A DNA stretch of 64,000 nt from GWE2-40-63 sp041664345 (GCA_041664345.1 JBAYKX010000001.1:149997-213996), one strand, 5' to 3'; positions 9,645-18,528 are shown, counted from the first letter of the stretch. Notes: generated by a model not told the origin, from the sequence alone. A program made the numbers and translations.

Positions 9645-9980
9645 TTACAATTCATTGTATTTTTTATTGGAATTAAAGCTTTTTTCCACCGGGTATTTTA
9701 TCGCATTCTTGTCCACTTTTTTATTAATAGCATCCAGCAAATCTATGCCAAAATGTTCTGAAATGTATATTAGGTAAATAGCAATATCGGCTAATTCATC
9801 CTTCATCTCTTCCCGGTTTATCTTCTCTTGCTGTTCCTTATCCTTCCAAAGAAAAAGTTCTTGCAATTCAGCTGCTTCAATGTTTAGTGCTAATAGCAAA
9901 TCTTTAATCTGGTGGAATTGCTTCCAGTTTCTTTCTTCGCGGAATGCGATTACTTTATCGTGAATTTCGGTGTAGTTCAT
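9645..9980 (-). CDS. MazG-like nucleotide pyrophosphohydrolase
   Basis: A 111-residue all-alpha NTP-PPase domain. The metal-binding signature is present: E35-x-x-E38 in IEAAELQE and the downstream E62-x-x-D65 in DELADIAIYL. Single-domain members of this class (dCTPase/RS21-C6 or MazG-like) hydrolyse non-canonical or excess nucleoside triphosphates to the monophosphate and pyrophosphate. Length is normal for the one-domain form. It is monocistronic and divergent from the GH30 gene. A second, different MazG-like gene lies at 13918. Substrate cannot be read from sequence. Confidence 0.88.
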   Translation of the reverse strand: MNYTEIHDKVIAFREERNWKQFHQIKDLLLALNIEAAELQELFLWKDKEQQEKINREEMKDELADIAIYLIYISEHFGIDLLDAINKKVDKNAIKYPVEKSFNSNKKYNEL

Positions 9981-10161
9981 TGCTTTTTTGATTTTGAGAG
10001 GTTATAACAATTACCAAAGTAAGCAAATTTTCTGTTATGGCTTTTCGGAATAATCGGTCGCACGGATATTTGAAACTATCATTTAGCTTATTTTTTTAGG
10101 ATTCATTTATCACATAAAATATAATTGCTACTTTCGTTTCTTTACCAAAACAATACCAACT

Positions 10162-11619
10162 ATGAAAACAAAAACGCAGCTATTGGTTTCTACTTTATGT
10201 ACAAAATTGTTCCTTTTGTTAGGATTTATATTCTTTAGCTTAACGGCAGGTGCAACAAAACCCGTTATTTCAAGCAATCCTTCTAATGAACCAAAATCCG
10301 GTATGCAATTATGGCTCACTCTACCCGACCAGTCCGTGCTTTTTCAAAAACAACCCGTAGTCCTTAATTTCGAAAATAGTACCAATGAATGGGAAACCAT
10401 TGAAGTTGATACGGCAGTTACTTACCAATCCATGGATGGATTTGGATATACCTTAACCGGAGGAAGTGCGCTGCTAATCAATTCCTTGGATGCTGAAACT
10501 AAAAAAGATTTGCTAATGGAGCTTTTTTCGACCCATGGCGATGGCATTGGTGTTAGTTACCTGCGCATTAGCATTGGCGCCTCCGATTTAAGCGATACGG
10601 TATTTACTTACGATGAAATGCCCACTGGTCAGACGGATGAGAAACTTGCTAATTTTTCAATCCATCGCGAAAAAGCCGACTTGATTCCACTTTTAAAGCA
10701 AATTCTGGAAATAGCTCCTGATTTAAAAATATTGGGTTCCCCCTGGACTGCGCCAACTTGGATGAAAACCAACAACAGCTATAAAGGAGGAAGCTTAAAG
10801 CTGGAATATTACAATGCGTATGCCCGATATTTTGTTAAGTATATACAAGCTATGGGAAAAGAAGGCATTCCCATTGATGCCATCACGGTGCAAAATGAAC
10901 CACTGCATCCGGGGAATGTTCCGAGTATGTATATGGAAGCAACGGATCAGGCTCTGTTCATCAAGAATCATTTGGGTCCGATATTTCAGGAGGCTGCAAT
11001 TTCCACAAAAATAATTGTTTACGACCACAACGCTGACCGACCCGATTACCCTTTAACGATTCTAAATGATCCGGAGGCTAAAAAATACATTGATGGTTCA
11101 GCCTTTCATTTGTATGGTGGAAATGTAAGTGCATTGTCGGAGGTACACAACACACACCCCGATAAAAACGTCTATTTTACCGAGCAGTGGGTTGGTGGTC
11201 CCAGCAATTTTGGGGGTGATTTAGGCTGGCATATCGAAACCCTTATTATAGGTGCTCCAGGCAATTGGAGCCGTAATGTTCTGGAGTGGAAACTGGCTTC
11301 CGATACAAACTATTACCCTCATACCGATGGAGGTTGTACTAATTGTTTGGGAGCATTAACTATTTCCGATGGAGTATCGCGCAATGTGGCCTATTATATC
11401 ATTGCTCATGCTTCAAAATTTGTTCGACCGGGTTCTGTCAGAATTAATTCGAATATGCCTGAAAAATTAAGCAATGTTGCGTTTATATCCCCCACAGGAC
11501 AAAAAATTCTTGTTGTATTAAACAAAAGTGCCAATGCACAATCATTCAACATAAAATTTAATGGAAAGCAGGTTACTACTTCCTTGGAAAAAGGAGCCGT
11601 GGGAACTTATGTTTGGTAA
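10162..11619 (+). CDS. Secreted glycoside hydrolase family 30 protein
   Basis: A 485-residue GH30 enzyme. It has an N-terminal signal peptide (hydrophobic ~8-30, ending near GATKP), then the family opener 'QSMDGFGYTLTGGSALLINSL'. The acid/base Glu246 lies in ITVQNEPLHPG and the nucleophile Glu341 in VYFTEQWVG, both canonical. SPWTAPTWMKTN is also a family hallmark. The C-terminal beta-sandwich (~400-485) ends with the usual LNKSANAQSFNIKF segment. GH30 members include glucosylceramidase, endo-beta-1,6-glucanase and related exo-enzymes; the exact specificity cannot be fixed here. Periplasmic or surface location. Not in a SusCD polysaccharide locus: neighbours are mazG-like and kup genes. A weak -7-like TACTTTCG lies at 10129. 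Confidence 0.92.
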   Translation: MKTKTQLLVSTLCTKLFLLLGFIFFSLTAGATKPVISSNPSNEPKSGMQLWLTLPDQSVLFQKQPVVLNFENSTNEWETIEVDTAVTYQSMDGFGYTLTGGSALLINSLDAETKKDLLMELFSTHGDGIGVSYLRISIGASDLSDTVFTYDEMPTGQTDEKLANFSIHREKADLIPLLKQILEIAPDLKILGSPWTAPTWMKTNNSYKGGSLKLEYYNAYARYFVKYIQAMGKEGIPIDAITVQNEPLHPGNVPSMYMEATDQALFIKNHLGPIFQEAAISTKIIVYDHNADRPDYPLTILNDPEAKKYIDGSAFHLYGGNVSALSEVHNTHPDKNVYFTEQWVGGPSNFGGDLGWHIETLIIGAPGNWSRNVLEWKLASDTNYYPHTDGGCTNCLGALTISDGVSRNVAYYIIAHASKFVRPGSVRINSNMPEKLSNVAFISPTGQKILVVLNKSANAQSFNIKFNGKQVTTSLEKGAVGTYVW

Positions 11620-11662
11620 GCATCTTTTTAGGACATCTGTTTTCGGAAAATGGATCATTTAC

Positions 11663-13609
11663 TTATCTGGAAACAATTTCAGGAATCACCGTTTTACAAG
11701 GCACGGTTAGTGGTATTCTTTCTATGGTTACGATACTTGAGTCGAGTCCCCATGAATTGACATCACTGATACCAAAACGTTTAAAGAAATAATACAAGTT
11801 GATGATTATTTTATCAAAATAAGGTAAATCAATTTGCTTTGATGCCCTGCGCTCAATCTGAACAATCCGGAAGTCCGTTTGAATATCATGCTTCCTCAGC
11901 GATGGGTACGGACTTATCAAATCAACAATCCCTTCTTTATTCAAATGGTTTAACACCTGTTTGAAGTAGTCGTTTATCCGGGGTTGCATTTTAAAGCCCA
12001 TATAAAAATCAACCCGGATAATCTTTTTTGGAATCAGGTGAGTAACCTTATACTCCAAGGTGTATGGGTTATCCACAATGTCAACATGCAAAAACCAATA
12101 ACAATCGGCACGCTTAGGGGTACGGTTTAAAATGCTTTGAATGGCTTTGGCTTCAATATCGTTGCGGTTATCGGCATGAGTAGTGTACACCAGATGACTT
12201 GAAAACTTTGGAATGGACTTATCGACACTTAAATCATTAATAATTGGTAAGTAATGATCTATTTTATCGAAGGTAATAAACCGGTTCCGGATACGGCGCC
12301 CCCTGAAAAGCACAAACATAATAATTGATAATAATGAGGCAACCATAATGGTAAACCAGCCACCATGCGAAAACTTATTCATGTTGGAGATTAAGAAAGA
12401 GCCCTCAATAATAAAATAACTCAATCCAAAAAAAGCCACAAACCACAACGATTTTTTCCGTAACATCAGATAATAAATCATCAAAACAGTGGTCATGAGC
12501 ATGGTGATGGTGATGGATAAGCCATAAGCCGCCTCCATATTCGATGAACTTTGGAATAACAGTACAACTATGATGCATGAAACAAAAAGTAACCAATTAA
12601 TGGCTGGTATAAACATTTGCCCTTTTGCACTCGATGGGTATTTAATCCTAATTTTAGGCCAAAAATTGAGCGAAATGGCTTCACTAATCAGGGTATAAGA
12701 ACCGCTTATCATGGCCTGACTGGCAATAACGGCCGCAACGGTGGCTAATACAATGCCAAAAGGTAAAAACCATTCGGGCATCATGGCATAAAAAGGATTG
12801 ATAGATGGGTTGATTTTGTCTAGATTAGAAATAACCCATGCACCCTGTCCTAAATAATTAAGAATGAGGGCTGTTTTTACAAATCCCCAACTTATTCTAA
12901 TATTGTGAATGCCACAATGACCCAAATCGGCATACAATGCTTCTGCCCCTGTAGTACAAAGGAAAACAGCCCCCAACAATAAAAATCCTTGTGGATAATG
13001 AGCTAATAAGTTGTAGGCATAGTAAGGATTAAACGCTTTTAAAACCTCAGGAAATACCAATAAGTTGATAAAACCCAGAGTTCCTAAAACAGAGAACCAA
13101 ATAAACATAATAGGGCCAAATGACTTACCAATAAAGGAGGTTCCAAATTGCTGAATAAAAAACAGACCGGTTATAATTAAAATTGCAATAGCTAGTACTG
13201 GTATTCCATGGTTAATAAGTTTTAATCCTTCCACTGCTGATAATACTGTAATAGAAGGGGTAATTATACCATCGGCCAATAAAGTACTTCCACCAACAAT
13301 TGCGAAAATGAACAACCATTTACGTTTACGACGTAACAAGGCAAAAAGCGAAAAAATACCTCCTTCTCCCCTATTATCGGCTTTTAAGGTAATCAAAACG
13401 TACTTTACCGTGGTTTGTAAGGTCAGCGTCCATATAATACAGGAAATTGCCCCCAGAATTAAATCAAGATTGGGCAAACCCCCTGCAGATAAGATGGCTT
13501 TCATCACATATAAGGGAGATGTCCCTATATCTCCATAGATAATCCCTAACGAAATGATAACTCCAACTGCACTTAACTTTTTGAAATGATTTGAAGATTG
13601 AATCGCCAT
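11663..13609 (-). CDS. kup: Kup family potassium uptake transporter
   Basis: A 648-residue inner-membrane K+/H+ symporter. The N-terminus has the Kup signature GIIYGDIGTSPLYV followed by about twelve hydrophobic segments up to residue ~445, including DNRGEGGIFSLFALLRR, YADLGHCG and ASQAMISG, all strongly conserved in KUP/HAK/KT proteins. A hydrophilic C-terminal domain (~450-648) follows, with VDIVDNPYTLEYKV. Size and topology are normal. It is monocistronic; no regulatory RNA was recognised in the 300-base upstream region. Confidence 0.95.
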   Translation of the reverse strand: MAIQSSNHFKKLSAVGVIISLGIIYGDIGTSPLYVMKAILSAGGLPNLDLILGAISCIIWTLTLQTTVKYVLITLKADNRGEGGIFSLFALLRRKRKWLFIFAIVGGSTLLADGIITPSITVLSAVEGLKLINHGIPVLAIAILIITGLFFIQQFGTSFIGKSFGPIMFIWFSVLGTLGFINLLVFPEVLKAFNPYYAYNLLAHYPQGFLLLGAVFLCTTGAEALYADLGHCGIHNIRISWGFVKTALILNYLGQGAWVISNLDKINPSINPFYAMMPEWFLPFGIVLATVAAVIASQAMISGSYTLISEAISLNFWPKIRIKYPSSAKGQMFIPAINWLLFVSCIIVVLLFQSSSNMEAAYGLSITITMLMTTVLMIYYLMLRKKSLWFVAFFGLSYFIIEGSFLISNMNKFSHGGWFTIMVASLLSIIMFVLFRGRRIRNRFITFDKIDHYLPIINDLSVDKSIPKFSSHLVYTTHADNRNDIEAKAIQSILNRTPKRADCYWFLHVDIVDNPYTLEYKVTHLIPKKIIRVDFYMGFKMQPRINDYFKQVLNHLNKEGIVDLISPYPSLRKHDIQTDFRIVQIERRASKQIDLPYFDKIIINLYYFFKRFGISDVNSWGLDSSIVTIERIPLTVPCKTVIPEIVSR

Positions 13610-13917
13610 TTTTTAAAGAATAAAACCCGGCAAAGTTAGGTGTATTCCTCTTAAATTATTCGCCTCAATAAAAATAATTGTTTTTGTAACGGAGTTCTTA
13701 TAACAAGCATACAATCTGTTTTCATCTAATAAATCAACAAATGCATACAAAAAGACCAATCTATTACTTATGCAAACGTTAACTTAAATTCATGGGAATT
13801 ATTCGGAAAAGCCATTTTTCACTGATAGGATAACGTAGGTTAATAATTTCGATTTAGTATTTATACAATTTGAATAGTTGTACTTTTGAATCATAAACTT
13901 ATGATAAAACCTATTTT
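13610..13917. other. Intergenic region between divergent kup and mazG-like genes
   Basis: Holds the divergent promoters; the only recognisable element is TACTTTTG at 13881-13888 facing the plus-strand gene. No small gene or RNA seen. Confidence 0.45.
13881..13888 (+). promoter_or_regulatory. Putative -7 box (TACTTTTG)
   Basis: Exact match to TAnnTTTG, thirty bases before the ATG at 13918. A transcription start about seven bases downstream gives a ~23-base leader. No -33 match at the expected spacing. Confidence 0.45.
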
Positions 13918-14259
13918 ATGATTAATCAAACACTTAGTATTCATGCAGCCCAACAGAAAGTGGATGAATGGATAAAAACCATCGGGGTGCGCTATTTTAG
14001 TGAATTAACCAATATGACTATACTAACCGAAGAAGTGGGTGAATTGGCGCGTATTATGGCCCGCACTTATGGCGACCAATCGTTTAAAGAGTCGGATTTG
14101 AAGGGCAACCTTGCCGATGAAATGGCTGATGTATTATGGGTTCTAATATGTTTGGCAAATCAAACCGGGGTGAATTTAACCGACGCTTTTTTAAAAAACA
14201 TAGAGAAGAAAACCCTCCGCGATGGAGAAAGACACCGGAATAATATCAAACTTCAATAA
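13918..14259 (+). CDS. MazG nucleotide pyrophosphohydrolase domain protein
   Basis: A 113-residue single-domain MazG-type NTP pyrophosphohydrolase: TEEVGELARI (E38, E39, E42) and LADEMADVLWVL (E68, D71) give the paired ExxE/ExxD metal site. The LADEMADVLWVLICLANQTG run is the standard MazG fourth helix. It is different in sequence from the MazG-like gene at 9645 and closer to classical MazG-type house-cleaning enzymes. Converges with the BMC operon, separated by a probable terminator. Confidence 0.9.
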   Translation: MINQTLSIHAAQQKVDEWIKTIGVRYFSELTNMTILTEEVGELARIMARTYGDQSFKESDLKGNLADEMADVLWVLICLANQTGVNLTDAFLKNIEKKTLRDGERHRNNIKLQ

Positions 14260-14265
14260 AAAGAA

Positions 14266-14300
14266 AAACCAGCCTGTTTTTTGGTAATAGGCTGATTTTG
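14266..14300. terminator. Probable terminator after the mazG-like gene
   Basis: Stem AGCCT (14271-14275) with AGGCT (14289-14293) around a 13-base loop, followed by GATTTTG. It may also serve deoC on the other strand, preceded there by A-rich bases. Short stem, so moderate confidence. Confidence 0.5.
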
Positions 14301-14398
14301 TATGATGATTTATGGAAATACTAGCATTTTAATTGGCTAGGCCACATTTACTTTTATCTTCGAAAAATATTCAGTTAACCCTACTCCGTTTTTCCTGA

Positions 14399-15178
14399 TT
14401 AATAATTTCCTTGAGCCTTTGCTCCTGTTATAACGGCAACACTTGAGCCGCAGCCAATTCTGCTGGCACCAGCTTGTATCAAAGCAATTGCTTGATTGTA
14501 TTCTTTAATCCCTCCGCTCGCTTTAACTCCTATTTTTGGCCCTACAATACGCCGCATTAGCATAATATCGGCAACTGTTGCTCCGCCACCGCTAAATCCT
14601 GTGCTGGTTTTCACAAAGTCGGCTTCTGCTTTTTTTGCAATCTCACAGGCAATAACTTTCTCATCATCGGTCAACAGTACCGTTTCAATTATCACCTTTA
14701 AAATCGTGTTTTTCCTACAAACCCGTTTTATTGCCCTGATATCCTCTTCAACTAATTTGTAATCCTTCGATTTTAGCGAACCTACATTAATTACCATATC
14801 CAATTCATTCGCCCCGGCTTCGATGGCATTACTTGCTTCAAATGCCTTACTGCGGCTATCCATAGCACCTAAAGGAAACCCAATCACGGCACAAATTTTT
14901 ATTCCTGAACCCCGTAGTTTTTTTGTGACATAAGGAACCCAGCTTGAATTTACACAAACCGAATAAAATTTGTATTGCACTGCTTCATCGCAAAGTTTGT
15001 CGAATTGAGCTTTTGTAGCATCGGGCTTTAATAAGGTGTGGTCAATGAACCCTGCCAATTCTGACTGTGAAATAAACGGTCCGGAATGAGAATTCGATTC
15101 CTGTTGAACCTTCTTTATCCCTTCCAACCGGGACATTACCTCTTGAGTAATTTTGTCAACTAATTCTTTATGATCCAT
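14399..15178 (-). CDS. deoC: Deoxyribose-phosphate aldolase with BMC-targeting N-terminal extension
   Basis: A 259-residue class I aldolase that splits 2-deoxyribose 5-phosphate into acetaldehyde and glyceraldehyde 3-phosphate. The catalytic Lys lies in DFVKTSTGFSGGGAT, the second Lys in VKASGGIK, and the proton-relay Asp in ELDMVINVG. The catalytic domain starts near residue 40 (FIDHTLLKPDAT). Before it is a ~38-residue extension whose first 20 residues (MDHKELVDKITQEVMSRLEG) form an amphipathic helix like known encapsulation peptides, followed by a polar linker. Last gene of the BMC operon, 7 bases after the RpiB-like gene. This places acetaldehyde production inside the shell. Family call is certain; luminal location is inferred from the peptide and context. 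Confidence 0.95.
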   Translation of the reverse strand: MDHKELVDKITQEVMSRLEGIKKVQQESNSHSGPFISQSELAGFIDHTLLKPDATKAQFDKLCDEAVQYKFYSVCVNSSWVPYVTKKLRGSGIKICAVIGFPLGAMDSRSKAFEASNAIEAGANELDMVINVGSLKSKDYKLVEEDIRAIKRVCRKNTILKVIIETVLLTDDEKVIACEIAKKAEADFVKTSTGFSGGGATVADIMLMRRIVGPKIGVKASGGIKEYNQAIALIQAGASRIGCGSSVAVITGAKAQGNY

Positions 15179-15185
15179 GTTTTTG

Positions 15186-15662
15186 TTACAATTTTTCTAT
15201 TGACATCATTTTATTAATCCTTGGCCAATGCCTTCCACCTTCAAACCTTGTTTTAAGCCACAATTTCGACATAGAACAAAGTTCATCCATAGTATGTTGT
15301 GCAGTCCCCAAAGTTAACACATTGGCACAATTATGTTCACGGCTGTTCAAAATAGTTTTTGGGCTCCAGCATAATGCCGCCCTGATACCATTTACTTTAT
15401 TACAAACCATGCAAGAGCCAATTCCGGCAGCATCGAGCATAATCCCACGCTCACACTCGCCGGTAACCACTTTACGTGCAACCGCCAATGCAAAATCGGG
15501 ATAATCAACCTTTATTGTGCTGTTATTGGTTCCTACATCAATCACTTTATAACCAATCAACTGAAGATAGGACTTTATGGTTTCTTTTGCCTCGTAAGAG
15601 CCATGATCAGCGCCAATGGCTACTCTCCGGACCTGATCATGCGTGTTAGCATTTTCGCTCAT
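15186..15662 (-). CDS. RpiB/LacAB-family sugar-phosphate isomerase, BMC-associated
   Basis: A 158-residue RpiB-fold protein. The N-terminal AIGADHGSYEAKE keeps the D19-H20 pair, YPDFALAVA and the SREHNCANVL His110 are conserved, and EGGRHWPRI matches the phosphate-binding Arg region. The catalytic loop is changed: E. coli RpiB reads ICGTGIG (Cys65, Thr67), here it is LDAAGIG, so Asp77 stands at the Cys position and Ala79 at the Thr position. Mycobacterial RpiB also uses an acidic residue (Glu) there, so activity may persist on ribose 5-phosphate or on a different sugar phosphate. Sits between the pentamer gene and deoC. No targeting extension is evident. Confidence 0.88.
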   Translation of the reverse strand: MSENANTHDQVRRVAIGADHGSYEAKETIKSYLQLIGYKVIDVGTNNSTIKVDYPDFALAVARKVVTGECERGIMLDAAGIGSCMVCNKVNGIRAALCWSPKTILNSREHNCANVLTLGTAQHTMDELCSMSKLWLKTRFEGGRHWPRINKMMSIEKL

Positions 15663-15687
15663 TTATTTCAATTTACATTATAATTTT

Positions 15688-15957
15688 TCAACCAGCAATC
15701 TGATCCACAATTCCTACAATCACGGTTTTAACAGTTAATGAGTCTGGTTCATTTAATATGGTGCGGGCTGAGTTCCCTTCATCTAAAACCAAAACAATAT
15801 CTCCAACTCCTGCTTGCACTGCATCAATCGCCAACAAAGATTTTCCAATCAGGTTCCCATTGGTATCGATAGGTTGTACTATCAAAATCTTTTTCGATTC
15901 ATAGCCTTTGGCTTTAATGGTGGAAACTACATTTCCTATAATTTTCGCTAATATCAT
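15688..15957 (-). CDS. BMC pentameric shell protein (EutN/CcmL/PduN family), copy 4
   Basis: An 89-residue BMC-P protein that would cap shell vertices as a pentamer. Family pattern: MILAKIIGNVVSTIKAKGYE, KKILIVQPID, LAIDAVQAGVGDIVLVLDEGNSAR and a terminal VGIVDQI strand. Its start overlaps the previous gene by ATGA, so the last two pentamer genes are coupled. Four paralogous pentamers in one operon imply division of labour at vertices or graded affinity. Confidence 0.93.
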   Translation of the reverse strand: MILAKIIGNVVSTIKAKGYESKKILIVQPIDTNGNLIGKSLLAIDAVQAGVGDIVLVLDEGNSARTILNEPDSLTVKTVIVGIVDQIAG

Positions 15958-16229
15958 TTTCCCTCCTCAACCAGCATTTCATCAATAATTCCCATTATGG
16001 CAGTATCGCAGGGGTTCATTATAGTTTCAATAACACGGCTCGCTTCGCGGCTTGTTTCATAATATACAAATTCACCGATGCCGCATTGTATGGTATCTGC
16101 CACAACAATAGGATCGCCCACATTTGCCATTTTTTCATCCAACGGTTGCAGCAAGAGAAGTTTTACCCCTACCAACGATTCCACTTTTACGGTACTAACA
16201 ACCCTCCCCAAAACTTTGCCAAATTTCAT
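15954..16229 (-). CDS. BMC pentameric shell protein (EutN/CcmL/PduN family), copy 3
   Basis: BMC-P protein of 91 residues using the ATG at 16229 (MKFGKVLGRVVSTVK). A frame extending to 16271 exists, but it would add 14 residues overlapping the aldehyde dehydrogenase stop and lacks family support. Conserved segments: GVKLLLLQPLDE, VVADTIQCGIGEFVYYETSREAS and AIMGIIDEM. It lies 8 bases after the dehydrogenase gene and overlaps copy 4 by 4 bases. Confidence 0.92.
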   Translation of the reverse strand: MKFGKVLGRVVSTVKVESLVGVKLLLLQPLDEKMANVGDPIVVADTIQCGIGEFVYYETSREASRVIETIMNPCDTAIMGIIDEMLVEEGK

Positions 16230-16237
16230 GGTTGCAA

Positions 16238-17653
16238 TTATATAATTCTGAAATAATCGACCAACGTACAACGCCGTTCCCTACTGAAAGTGCGGGCACG
16301 GGTAACTCCTTCGCCTGTTGGGCTCGCAATGGTAAAAGATGCAAAACCCGCGCCACCAAAACCCAATCCGGCATAGCTGGGTCCGTTTTTAATAAAAATG
16401 GAGCAGTTCATCCTTTTGGCCATTTTACTCAATTTAGCAATATTTAACGAATGCATAATGGCGGTATGCCGGAATCCATGTTCACAAGCTACCGCAAGAT
16501 CGATGGCCGCATCCACATCCGATATGCGGACAATGGGCATTACAGGCATGAGCTGCTCAGTCCAGACTAAAGGGTGTTCTCTTCCCACTTCGCAAATCAA
16601 CAATCGTGTGGAAGCAGGAACCGTTATTCCAATTTCTTGGGCAATAAAGTCAGCATTTTTCCCCACATATTTTTTGTTTGCAGCTCCTTCGTGTCCAGGT
16701 CGTCCAGCATCTGAAATTATCAGTTCCGTAATCTTTTTTATTTGATCTCCGTTTAGTTCAAAGGCTCCGTTCTTCTTCATCTCCTCCTTTAATCTATCGG
16801 CCACTGATGCAACTACCAACACTTCTTTTTCGCAAATGCAAATTACATTGTTATCGAAACTTGCGCCATCAACTATGTCTTTACCGGCTTTTGCAATATC
16901 CGCTGTTTCATCAACAACCACCGGAGGATTCCCCGGTCCTGCTGCAATCACTTTTTTTCCGCTGTTCATGGCAACATTCACATCCGCCGGTCCGCCTGTT
17001 ACTACAAGAATAGCAATTTTCTTGTGAGCCATCAATTCTTTTGCCGATTCAATGGTTGGTTCATCAATGCAAGTCAATAAGTTTTCAGGCCCACCAACTT
17101 CTATGATTGCTTCATTTAACAGTTTAACCAAAAAGCAGGAAACTTTTTTAGCAGAAGGATGCGGATTAAAAACAACCGCATTACCGGCAGCTATCATACC
17201 TATGGAATTGCTAATAATGGTAGCTGTTGGATTCGTGCTGGGTGTTATGGAACCAATGACACCATAGGGTGCATTTTCGACCAAAGTGAACCCATGGTCG
17301 TCTGAAAAAGCTTCAGGAACAATATCTTCGGCCCCCGGTGTTTTATTAATAGCCAATTCATTTTTGAGCATTTTATCTTGCCAACGCCCCATTCCGGTTT
17401 CTTCACTGGCCATTTTTGATAAAAGTTCATTGTTTGTCAATGAAACTTTTCTCATGTTTGCAATAATCTCCTTGCGTGTTTCAAGGCTTAGCTGAACAAA
17501 CTCCTTATAAGCTAAATCGGAAGCATTAACCGCACTATCTAAATTCGAAAATATTCCTGCTCTCCCGCTCCCGGTCTCTTTTACAGGATTTAAATTCATG
17601 CCATTGAGGACCTCTTCAACTAGCTGGCGTATATTTTGTTCTAAATTATCCAA
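16238..17653 (-). CDS. CoA-acylating aldehyde dehydrogenase (PduP/EutE type) of the BMC
   Basis: A 471-residue luminal enzyme oxidising an aldehyde with NAD+ and CoA to acyl-CoA. The catalytic Cys272 lies in DNNVICICEKEV. Other family motifs are ENAPYGVIGSITPSTNPTAT, FNPHPSAK and VTGGPADVNVAM. Residues 1-20 (MDNLEQNIRQLVEEVLNGMN) form an amphipathic helix typical of BMC encapsulation peptides, followed by a flexible linker. With DeoC encoded downstream, the expected substrate is acetaldehyde, giving acetyl-CoA and NADH. No alcohol dehydrogenase or PduL phosphotransacylase lies in the operon, so cofactor recycling must come from elsewhere. Substrate is inferred from context. Confidence 0.95.
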   Translation of the reverse strand: MDNLEQNIRQLVEEVLNGMNLNPVKETGSGRAGIFSNLDSAVNASDLAYKEFVQLSLETRKEIIANMRKVSLTNNELLSKMASEETGMGRWQDKMLKNELAINKTPGAEDIVPEAFSDDHGFTLVENAPYGVIGSITPSTNPTATIISNSIGMIAAGNAVVFNPHPSAKKVSCFLVKLLNEAIIEVGGPENLLTCIDEPTIESAKELMAHKKIAILVVTGGPADVNVAMNSGKKVIAAGPGNPPVVVDETADIAKAGKDIVDGASFDNNVICICEKEVLVVASVADRLKEEMKKNGAFELNGDQIKKITELIISDAGRPGHEGAANKKYVGKNADFIAQEIGITVPASTRLLICEVGREHPLVWTEQLMPVMPIVRISDVDAAIDLAVACEHGFRHTAIMHSLNIAKLSKMAKRMNCSIFIKNGPSYAGLGFGGAGFASFTIASPTGEGVTRARTFSRERRCTLVDYFRII

Positions 17654-17668
17654 TGGGTTTTCCTCCTA

Positions 17669-18220
17669 TTACATAAAAAATGGTTTTGTTTCTTTATGAG
17701 GCTGTGGAATAATGGTATCCATGCACCACAAATTTTTTTCTTTGGCTACAGCAGTCCCTGCTTCCATGGCTGTTTCAATCGCATCGAGGCTTCCTATCAT
17801 CTTTACATACGATTTTCCACCAAATCCCACGGCAAGCCTGATTTCAATAATAGTAACCCCACCCCTTTTTGCTGCTTTATCGGCCGCCTCAATACTTGAA
17901 ACCACTGACAACGTTTCTGTTATTCCAATGGAATCCCAAATATCTGTTTTAATAATTTTACCAATGGCTGGAACTACAGAAGGATGTATCATGGGAAGGA
18001 ATAAGGAGTCAACAATCCGGTCTTTTCCAATTTCAAATCCTTTGTGGAATGAATACTCCACCGATGCCACATCACCAGTAAAAACAATTAGATATTTTCC
18101 GGGACATATAGTTTTGGCTTCAATAATTTCAATGGGTGCCAATTTTACCATTTCGTCGAGGGCTTTCATCCCCAGTGCCATGCTACTAAACTCCAATACA
18201 CCTAAAACGGTCAATTCCAT
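17669..18220 (-). CDS. BMC tandem-domain trimer shell protein, PduT-like with Fe-S cysteine
   Basis: A 183-residue BMC-T protein of the single-stacked class with two BMC domains (about 4-88 and 98-180). It matches PduT closely: GVLEFSSMALGMKALDEMVK, EAKTICPGKYLIVFTGDVAS, DSLFLPMIHPSVVPAI and IIPQPHKE. Cys39 in KTICPGKY corresponds to the pore cysteine (Cys38) that lets PduT trimers hold a [4Fe-4S] cluster on the threefold axis. By analogy it could pass electrons or transport a cluster across the shell. Located between pentamer copy 2 and the aldehyde dehydrogenase with gaps of 7 and 15 bases. Confidence 0.93.
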   Translation of the reverse strand: MELTVLGVLEFSSMALGMKALDEMVKLAPIEIIEAKTICPGKYLIVFTGDVASVEYSFHKGFEIGKDRIVDSLFLPMIHPSVVPAIGKIIKTDIWDSIGITETLSVVSSIEAADKAAKRGGVTIIEIRLAVGFGGKSYVKMIGSLDAIETAMEAGTAVAKEKNLWCMDTIIPQPHKETKPFFM

Positions 18221-18227
18221 GTCGTGG

Positions 18228-18515
18228 TTATTTCTTGTACACTATGGTCTCATTATCATCTATCAGGTCAATAATGCCCACAATTAAAGCATCAACTGGC
18301 TTATTTACAGTACCGGGAGTTTCTCTGGCCGAAGTGCTTTCAGAAACAAAAACCAGTTCATCGTAACCCGCACCAACAATATCGAGAGCTACTAAATAGT
18401 CGCCTTTTTTATCGCCACGTTGATTTGTCTTTTCCACCAACAAATACCTAGCACCTTGAATGTTTATGCTATTTGAGCTACTAACCACTGTTCCAACAAC
18501 TCTACCTATCACCAT
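18228..18515 (-). CDS. BMC pentameric shell protein (EutN/CcmL/PduN family), copy 2
   Basis: A 95-residue BMC-P protein: MVIGRVVGTVVSSSNSINIQ, GARYLLVEKTNQ, YLVALDIVGAGYDELVFVSE and ALIVGIIDLID are the usual strands, with the SAR motif at the end of the central barrel (SESTSARETPG). It follows copy 1 by 13 bases and differs strongly from it outside the core. Confidence 0.93.
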   Translation of the reverse strand: MVIGRVVGTVVSSSNSINIQGARYLLVEKTNQRGDKKGDYLVALDIVGAGYDELVFVSESTSARETPGTVNKPVDALIVGIIDLIDDNETIVYKK

Positions 18516-18528
18516 ACATGTTCAACTA

